Origin: Panulirus ornatus
Lineage: Eukaryota; Arthropoda; Malacostraca; Decapoda; Palinuridae
Length of the DNA: 64,000 bases
Direction of reading: 5' to 3'
Assembly: GCF_036320965.1 (NCBI RefSeq)
Contig: NC_092242.1
Location: forward strand, 60,657,520 to 60,721,519
Shown here: positions 57,289 through 64,000 of the stretch, in pieces
Layout of the letters: each line of letters starts with the position of its first letter
How positions within the stretch are numbered: position 1 is the first letter of the stretch
Made by a program: the position numbers and the translations under genes
Notes under the pieces: generated by a model
The model's database searches: none
What the model was told of the DNA's origin: nothing
Seen by the model: only the letters and a program-made list of their open reading frames with translations

Positions 57289-58250
57289 TGGGAAGTGAGT
57301 CAGCTGTTGTTCGCTGATGATACAGCACTGGTGGCTGATTCATGTGAGAAACTGCAAAAGCTGGTGACTGAGTTTGGTAAAGTGTGTGAGAGAAGAAAGT
57401 TAAGAGTAAATGTGAATAAGAGCAAGGTAATTAGGTACAGTAGGGTTGAGGGTCAAGTCAATTGGGAGGTAAGTTTGAATGGAGAAAAACTGGAGGAAGT
57501 AAAGTGTTTTAAATATCTGGGAGTGGATCTGGCAGCAGATGGAACCATGGAAGCAGAAGTGGATCATAGGGTGGGGGAGGGGGCGAAAATCCTGGGAGCC
57601 TTGAAGAATGTGTGGAAGTCGAGAACATTATCTCGGAAAGCAAAAATGGGTATGTTTGAAGGAATAGTGGTTCCAACAATGTTGTATGGTTGCGAGGCGT
57701 GGGCTATGGATAGAGTTGTGCGCAGGAGGATGGATGTGCTGGAAATGAGATGTTTGAGGACAATGTGTGGTGTGAGGTGGTTTGATCGAGTAAGTAACGT
57801 AAGGGTAAGAGAGATGTGTGGAAATAAAAAGAGCGTGGTTGAGAGAGCAGAAGAGGGTGTTTTGAAATGGTTTGGGCACATGGAGAGAATGAGTGAGGAA
57901 AGATTGACCAAGAGGATATATGTGTCGGAGGTGGAGGGAACGAGGAGAAGTGGGAGACCAAATTGGAGGTGGAAAGATGGAGTGAAAAAGATTTTGTGTG
58001 ATCGGGGCCTGAACATGCAGGAGGGTGAAAGGCGTGCAAGGAATAGAGTGAATTGGATCGATGTGGTATACCGGGGTTGACGTGCTGTCAGTGGATTGAA
58101 TCAGGGCATGTGAAGCGTCTGGGGTAAACCATGGAAAGCTGTGTAGGTATGTATATTTGCGTGTGTGGACGTATGTATATACATGTGTATGGGGGTGGGT
58201 TGGGCCATTTCTTTCGTCTGTTTCCTTGCGCTACCTCGCAAACACGGGAG

Positions 58251-58282
<32 letters not shown>

Positions 58283-58283
58283 T
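57289..58283 (+). mobile_element. RTE-1 young copy, forward, intact C-terminal frame, poly(A)
   Basis: It is 5' truncated in AWEVSQLLFADDTALVADSC and then uninterrupted through FKYLGVDLAADG, LYGCEAWAMDR, KWFGHMERM and RPNWRWKDG to VVYRG and the stop at 58078-58080. The short 3' UTR with hairpin from 58229 and about 26 A at 58256-58282 follow. The frame joins upstream sequence from 56869, giving 403 codons. Confidence 0.92.
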
Positions 58284-58625
58284 ATTCATACTTGCTGCCT
58301 TCATCCATTCCTGTCGCCACCCCACCACACATGAAATAGCATCCCCCTTCCCTCCAGTGAAGTAGCAACAGAAAAAGACAAGAAAGGCCACATTTGTTCA
58401 CACAGTCTCTAGCTGTCATGTGTAATGCACCCAAACCACAGCTCCCTTTCCACATCCAGGCCCTACAGACCTTTTCATGTTTCACATTACCTGGTTCAAT
58501 CCATTGACAGCATGTCGATCCTGGTATACCACATTGTTCCAATTCACTCTATTTCTGGCATGCCTTTCACCCTCCTGTATGTTCAGGCCCTGATTGCTCA
58601 AAATCTTTTTCACTACATCCTTATA
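58284..58625 (-). mobile_element. RTE-1 old 3' end next to a splice donor
   Basis: The minus strand has the end of the C-terminal block (near 58625 to 58560), then UTR with GGTTTGGGTGCATTACAC and GTGTGGTGGGGTGGCGAC. It lies tail to tail with the poly(A) of the copy at 57289. Its upstream edge is about 25 bp from the donor of exon 58815-58650. Confidence 0.8.
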
Positions 58626-58649
58626 TCCATATATATATGCATGGCTCAC

Positions 58650-58815
58650 CTGTTAGTTATGCTGTTGCTAGCATTGTCTCGATCACTGAAAGTTCTTCTA
58701 TGAACAGCAGCATTTACATCAAGGGGTATTCGAAGGAAAACCATTCTATTTGCATAATGGATAGCTTGTGAATACAGTGTTGATTCCTCTTGCTCAACCA
58801 ATTCACGCTGTTTTT
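58650..58815 (-). CDS. Sbf: SBF/MTMR5-13 exon with EEST..SQAIHYANRM motif
   Basis: The exon reads KQRELVEQEESTLYSQAIHY, then ANRMVFLRIPLDVN, then NASNSITN. The family has E.Q.ELV..EESTVFSQAIHYANRM.YL..PLD and SASNSLVTNS. The acceptor TTTTTTCCAG precedes a run of A, and the donor GTGAGC lies at 58649. It enters in phase 1 and ends in phase 2. Confidence 0.97.
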
Positions 58816-58933
58816 CTGGAAAAAAATTTTGCTCTTCACATTAGCAAGTGAAAAAGCCATATATTACTTTGTATGGATCAACCAGTCAAAATAAAATGCA
58901 GAGCATGGAACTATACATCAAACAGAGTCTTAC

Positions 58934-59048
58934 TTGAGTCTATGTTGAGCCACAGTCTCATCTGTTCTGCTGCAATCTCAAGTGCTGATGATTCATGTGG
59001 TCGAAGATAAGATAGCCGTCCTTCTTTCCATGATCCTGAATCCGAGAG
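58934..59048 (-). CDS. Sbf: SBF/MTMR5-13 exon with SALEIAAEQMRLW
   Basis: The exon reads LSDSGSWKEGRLSYLRPHES, then SALEIAAEQMRLWLNIDS. The family motif SALD(V/L)A(S)EQ.RLW follows a variable stretch, as here. Acceptor TATTTTTATCAG, donor GTAAGA. It enters in phase 0 and leaves in phase 1. A short 118-bp intron separates it from exon 58815-58650, the only compact intron in the window. Confidence 0.95.
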
Positions 59049-59209
59049 CTGATAAAAATATTTATAGTTAAGTTAATATAAAGAAGGTAAAGGTGTATCT
59101 ATCTATCATCATTATTCCACTCCCAATCTAATGGGCTGGATCTGATACATACGGCTTCCACAGCATCACGAGCACAAGTCCTTAACCTGTATGTCTAGTG
59201 GGTAAAAGT

Positions 59210-60260
59210 GAAATACAGACTATCCATCTAGGAATCTATATCTTTGATGCCTGTTCCCTCCAGAAAATCCCAAGAAGGGGGTGGCCATGGCAGAAGAGTC
59301 TACACTCATCCCTGTTCTTACATACCTTTCTAACATACACCATTCCATATATTCTTCCACCACTTACCTCCTTCCATTGCTCTTCCACTCTATTTCCATA
59401 CATCATAGGTGGTCTTCCTCTCAAACCAACCATTCAATCAAACCACCATACACTCCCCTTGTAAAATCCCCATATTTGCATCCTTTCCACATGCCTGAGC
59501 CACCTCAAAGTATTACCTTTCAACCTCTATACCACTTCACAATACATTCTCTTTGCATTTTGTGTCATACCAAATGTCCCATACACACACTCATTTCATT
59601 CTTCATTCCATTCATTCATACAACATACTCCTTTCAATTACCTCATTTCCACAGCCTGGACTCTTGACCTCTGTAATTCATTCCATGTTCATGTTTTGGC
59701 TGTGTAAGTCATGGTTAGGAGGACTATACTGTCCCTTAATCCTTTCATCGCTTCCATATGTACACCTCTATCCTTCATCATTCTGTTAACTCATCTACCT
59801 TGTACTGCTCTCTCCCTTATATCTCCTTCCACATCACCAGATATACCCAAGACAGCTCCTAAATACCTAAATCCTCCTACCTCTTCCAGTCTATCTCCCC
59901 TCATATCTATAACAAAATTCATTAATTTGCTATCTTTAGTCTACAGAGTTTTGCAAAATCTATACTTACACTCTGTTTCCTTTCAAACACCATTACTTAA
60001 CTTTTGCTAACTTTTATCTTCAATCACCTACACTTACACACATAACAAAACACACTTACAACCTTCTGCAGCTTCTCTTCACACTCAGCAAACAACACAG
60101 TATTATTCATAAACATGCTTGTCACTAGCCACCCCATACCTCATGACAACACTCCATCTCTGCACCCCCTTTCCCAAATTTTGCTTTCATCTCTCTTATC
60201 ACTCCACCCATGTACATGTTAAAAAACTATGGTGACATCAAACAAAAAAGTATCACTCAT
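59210..60260 (-). mobile_element. RTE-2 copy inside a 1.4-kb intron
   Basis: The minus strand shows the FAECEEKLQKVV-like RT region (near 60080), a KVSKS/KCR region, FRYLGAVLGI-like block near 59850, and the C-terminal wing with RKVCKNRDECRLFCHGHP and VGLRGRPPMMYGNRVEEQWK. The 3' end has CTTCTTGGGATTTTCTGGAG. The GATA tail is decayed. Confidence 0.78.
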
Positions 60261-60476
60261 GCATGCGTAGGCAGTGGAATTTCAGACAGGTGAATTTCTG
60301 AGTTGGTACATTTTAAATCAAGTCACTGCTATGATTCTGTGCATAGTCAATATCATATATAGTAATCTTTGTAATTATCATATTTAATCCACAAAAACAA
60401 AATTAACTGGAGTCAATTATTTACCAGTTTCCAATGAATCACATAACAATAAAAAGTGAAATCAATCCATGCTTAC

Positions 60477-60650
60477 ATCTCTTGGGTTAACAGGACTGAG
60501 AGACGAGTCCTTAATACAAGATGAGTCTGAGGAAACTGAAGTGCGGTTAGCTTGCTGTGATCGGTCTTGATAAAGACTCCTGATCTCCTTCTGGACATCC
60601 TGATAAAATGATGCTTCCCAAAATTGCTGATTACCCCAGACACTATGATC
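60477..60650 (-). CDS. Sbf: SBF/MTMR5-13 exon, end of SBF2 homology region (first in window)
   Basis: The exon reads [20 protein letters not shown], then [11 protein letters not shown], then a serine-rich end to NPRD. The family motif is (Q)EHVVW...QFWE.MFY.DVQ.HIRALY, at the end of the SBF2 homology region. It has 58 whole codons, phase 0 to phase 0. Acceptor TAATTCTTTGCAG, donor GTAAGC. The upstream exons (DENN and most of SBF2) are not between here and base 64000 as far as I can see. Confidence 0.96.
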
Positions 60651-60721
60651 CTGCAAAGAATTAGAAAATACAGCTAAAAAAGAAGTACTAAATTCACACA
60701 AAATCTAGACCAACAAAATTA

Positions 60722-60725
<4 letters not shown>

Positions 60726-60767
<42 letters not shown>
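60726..60767. repeat. CA microsatellite
   Basis: About 21 CA units lie just upstream of exon 60650-60477 in gene direction. Confidence 0.95.
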
Positions 60768-60770
<3 letters not shown>

Positions 60771-60859
60771 CAGAAAGACAAAGGGTTTCTTTATGGGACT
60801 TTTACTCTTTTTGATCTATGCTATATGAATGACTTACCATAAAGTATGGACTCTTACCT

Positions 60860-61064
60860 GAATATGCTTGCAGATCATGCAAAAAGGCATGAGGGTAATG
60901 AATAGTGCAGAGGATTGGATAAGCTTACAAGGGGACCTGACCAGACTCCAAAGTTGGTCTATAAATGGTTAATGAAATTCAACTCAGGCATATGAAATAA
61001 CGATGGGACTAAGTGAAAGAAGGTCTCAGATAATTATTTTCCACAAAGATATAAATCCTTCTTC
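60860..61064 (+). mobile_element. CR1-like LINE scrap
   Basis: The forward strand has ADHAKRHEGNE and LDKLTRGPDQTPKLVYKWL, then MKFNSGI. This is the region after the RT active site, close to the start of the 51620 copy. It continues directly into Jockey sequence. Confidence 0.65.
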
Positions 61065-62560
61065 TCTGGACACAAGCAAGGCTTATGATCCTCTGCACTG
61101 AAAGAATGTGCCTGTGATCTTGCACCTGTGCTTGAGCATCTGATCCATTTGTGTTGAAAAAATAAAACTTTTCCTTCTTATTGGAAAAATGCCTAGATAT
61201 ATCCCATACCTAAGAAGGGAAACCATTCTGACCCCTCTAACTATTGTCCCATTGCATTAACATCTACCATTTCTAAAGTCCTTCAATCACTTCTCAACTC
61301 CCATATACTTAAACACCATGAAAATCACAGTCTTCTCTTGATCACTAGTATGACTTCTGTAAGGTGAAATCCACTGGTGATATTTTTTCCTATCTTACTA
61401 ATGTCTGGTCATCATCCCTGAAAGATTTTGGGGAGTCATATGTAATTGCCCTTGACATATCTAAGGCTTTTGACAGGGTATAGAATCAGAGTCTCATCTC
61501 TAAGGTCCCATCCCTCACTTGTCTCCTTCACATCTAGCTTCCTCTCTGACCAATCTATCCCTGTGGTTGTTGATGGATCAGCCTCCCCCCTTTTCACCAT
61601 CAACAGAGGTGTCCCTTAAGGTTCTGTCCTGTCCCCTACACTTTCTCTCCATTTTACAACAATTTCCTCTCCACAAATAATCCAAAGCACTCATTTGCTG
61701 TGATTCAACACTGCATTCATCCACATCCTTCAATTCTGCTCCCTCTTCTCTCACTTGATCTGCATCTTGTCTTGACACAGATTCCTCAATAAATTCAGAA
61801 TTGGACAAGATATCTCAGAGGGGTACACAAAATCTTGTTAAGTATAATGCGTCCAAGGTCCAATTTCTACCCACCTCTCTATCAAAAACTCCTCAGAATT
61901 CTCGTCTCTCCTTTGATGGTTCTGTAATTCCACCTCTTGACTCAATAAATTTACTCCACATTACAGGAATAGCTGAGTCTGCCTCTAAGAAACAGTGTCC
62001 TGTTTAGATGTCAAAACTCCTGAGCAGCTGTTCCATTCAAACAAGGGACTGATTCATCATTTGTATGGAGTTTTTCTCTCACATTTGGGGTGGCTCTAGC
62101 TCTGTATCCTTACTTGACAGACTTCAGTCGAAAGCGGTGTGACTTATAAACTGTCCCAGTCAAACTTCCAAACCTGACCCCCTTGCCCTACATCGCAATG
62201 TTGGTTCACTTTCCCTCTTCTATAGGTATCACTTTGGTTTTTGCTCACGAGAGTTGGCTGCTTGTGTGCCCCCATCACTAGCTAGGCCATGCAATACCCA
62301 ACAAGCTGGTGCATCACATTATTATTGCATGGTCATCGCAAACTCAAGGGTGGGCCATTTTCTTACCTGCTTCTTTCCGTACACGTCGAAGCTTTGGAAC
62401 TCTTTATCTTCTCAAGCCTTTCCCAATAACTATGACCTGGCACATTCTAAAAGACAGGTCTTTCACTTTCTCAAAAATTTGTAAATACTTTACCTTGTCT
62501 TTTCTTCTCCCACTTCATAATTCTATCTATATTTCAATTCAGGCCCGGCCTTGATATGAA
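61065..62560 (+). mobile_element. Jockey-like LINE, RT to C-terminal, moderately decayed
   Basis: The forward strand shows, across frames, NPLTIVPLH-like and YDFCKVKSTGDIFSYLTNVW near 61340-61410. YVIALDISKAFDRV is near 61440, INRGVP.GSVLS near 61610, DKISQRGTQNLVKYNASKVQ near 61805 and FSHIWGGSSSV-like sequence near 62080. The C-terminus has FYRYHFGFCSRELAACVPP (62220-62275) and FFPYTSKLWNSLSSQAFP. Several stops and shifts make it inactive. Another copy type from the same clade lies at 44870-46830. Confidence 0.78.
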
Positions 62561-62564
62561 CTTT

Positions 62565-63685
62565 TGTCTATGAAGGGAGCCTTCAACATAAAAAAAACCC
62601 TGAAATATAGCAAGGTAACATATGGCATAGCAGTCAAACTACCTATTAAGCAGTTTCTTGAGCCCTGACACCACAAATGATTAGATACACAAGTTTATAG
62701 CAAGCAAGATGTAGAGAGCTGATTGGCTTTAGTGGAGCTGGGAAAGGGACTTGATTAGCTGAAGAGCTAAAAGTGAGGTAACACTGTATTGTGCATAGGA
62801 GGATGGAGAACAAAATCACAATAGCAGCACTGGCATATAGTTATCTAGGATCTAGGTCTGTGGACTTATTGTCATGATCCCTCATATCTTCACACTGCTG
62901 TAGTTACATGGAGCAGGCCAGGAATCACAAGAGAGTAAATGAACTTGAGCAATTACAACAGTAGCTTGAAGTCTTGTGAGATAGCTTACTTGCTAGACAA
63001 CCTTACCTCTAATAATTAAGAGATTTTATGTTTGTAACAAAGTTCTAAGTATGCTTGTCTTCAATGATAAATCATAAATTTCAAGTTTTGTAATGATAAG
63101 TAAAGCAAACAAGTGTAATATCTGTTGCATGAACAATGTATTGTTTGTTTGATTAGGAGTGACAGCGAAGGTTGCAAGTAATTTGTCAAATTGTGTTAGA
63201 TCATGTTTTTCTTGATCATTTTGAATGGTTCCCCAAAAAATCCTTAATTGTAAACACTTAATGAATAATTACAGAACAGGGAAAAAAAAAAGATAACCAG
63301 AAAGTATTTTTGGACCATTTTTAGTTTCAGTCATACATGTGTGGCATGCTGATCTCCCACAAGCAAAGACTTGAGTTAGAGATCTCTTGTGAGGAACCAG
63401 TCAGGATAGTGATGCACTCATTGGACAGAGGTACATATGGTGCCATAACCAGTCAAAGCATTTGGTTTTATCATCCCTTAGAGACAGTGGGTGTGTGTGT
63501 GAGTCAGTTTAAACTCAATCGGCCCAAATTACCAACTAGCCCAAGTCAAACTGATACATGAAATATGGGAAGACTATTTAGCTTAAATACGTTTGGTGAT
63601 TAAGGATTACAATAATTTCCACTTAGTGTGTTTCACTTTTTGTTTTTCAGTTTTTGTTTTTTAGAAGAATCCAGCTGCTTAAGGT
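62565..63685. other. Intron DNA, nothing recognised
   Basis: No host exon, LINE or SINE sequence was recognised. Splice-compatible SBF exons were looked for and not found. Confidence 0.5.
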
Positions 63686-63689
63686 TAAA

Positions 63690-63880
63690 TGTAAGTGAAA
63701 AGTCACCTCTGATGAGGCTGTATCACTGGGAACACAGACTCATCAAAGAACTTCACATTCCAAGGGAATCTGTATTTCCCTGTTACTGGATGTAGTGCGC
63801 CTTGGGCTATAGAAGCCTTTAGAAATGCCTTGAGTAGTACCAGGACTCTTCCACAGAAAGTGGTCCTAGGGTAATCATAA
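63690..63880 (-). repeat. Unclassified dispersed repeat, copy 2, with open frame
   Basis: The minus strand has an open stretch RVLVLLKAFLKASIAQGALH, then PVTGKYRFPWNVKFFDESVF. The end facing 63690 shares AGTGAAAAGTCACCTCTGA with 48600-48720. It is not SBF sequence. It may be the coding end of an unrecognised mobile element. Confidence 0.45.
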
Positions 63881-64000
63881 TTAAATAAACATTTCTTATA
63901 TTCTTTAAGTATAATATTGACCTCTCTAATACTGGTGTCACATTGAGAAAAACAAGAGAATGTAATTATGTTCAACCTAGAAAGATTTAGTTGGGTGTGA

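Noticed and set aside
63703..63975. 90-codon minus-strand frame considered as an upstream SBF exon
   Set aside because: The peptide does not resemble the SBF2 or DENN regions, and part of it recurs at 48.6 kb as a dispersed repeat.

Overview
This is a eukaryotic nuclear window. One conserved host gene runs along the minus strand and is split into short exons. Its introns are packed with non-LTR retrotransposons, SINE-like elements and microsatellites. The host protein belongs to the SBF/MTMR5-MTMR13 family (SET-binding factor, a DENN-GRAM-pseudophosphatase protein). The repeat families, namely RTE-like LINEs with a GC-rich terminal hairpin, Jockey-like LINEs and tRNA-derived SINEs, look to me like an arthropod, most probably a decapod crustacean. 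That assignment is from memory of decapod sequence and is not proven here.

Host gene: twelve well-supported minus-strand exons at 60650-60477, 59048-58934, 58815-58650, 53350-53220, 48300-48191, 47872-47780, 47097-46899, 43884-43748, 38683-38502, 35642-35449, 21493-21247 and 20036-19843 are followed by a thirteenth at 10268-10013. Every junction has GT/AG signals, and the reading frame carries through all joins. One more frame-compatible candidate exon lies at 28522-28400. The chain encodes the stretch from the end of the SBF2 homology region, through the GRAM domain, into the first part of the myotubularin-like domain. The DENN exons must lie beyond base 64000. The rest of the phosphatase-like and PH domains must lie below base 1.

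Mobile DNA, by region: 1-10 kb holds old RTE-1 pieces in both orientations, a 667-bp tandem duplication and one solo 3' end with a clear 17-bp target-site duplication. 10.4-19.6 kb holds a head-to-tail pile of young RTE-1 copies (12.1-18.3 kb), with RTE-2 and a short hairpin element on their flanks. 22-27 kb holds Jockey, RTE-2 and RTE-1 joined to one another. 27-31 kb is mostly plain intron with the candidate cassette exon. 31-46.8 kb holds many RTE-1 copies of different ages, a CR1-like copy and a Jockey copy. 48.6-54.7 kb holds Jockey, CR1-like tandem 3' ends, tRNA-derived SINEs and a Tc1/mariner scrap. 54.7-58.6 kb holds the only RTE-1 copy with a good endonuclease domain, a GC-rich island and a sense RTE-1 copy reading out of it. 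59-62.6 kb holds RTE-2, CR1-like and Jockey fragments.

Family names RTE-1, RTE-2, HP-SINE and tSINE are my own labels for this window. The most interesting system is the RTE-1 family. Its RNA would end in a conserved two-tier stem-loop, and a much shorter non-coding element (HP-SINE) ends in the same stem-loop, which suggests a LINE/SINE partnership based on 3'-end recognition.
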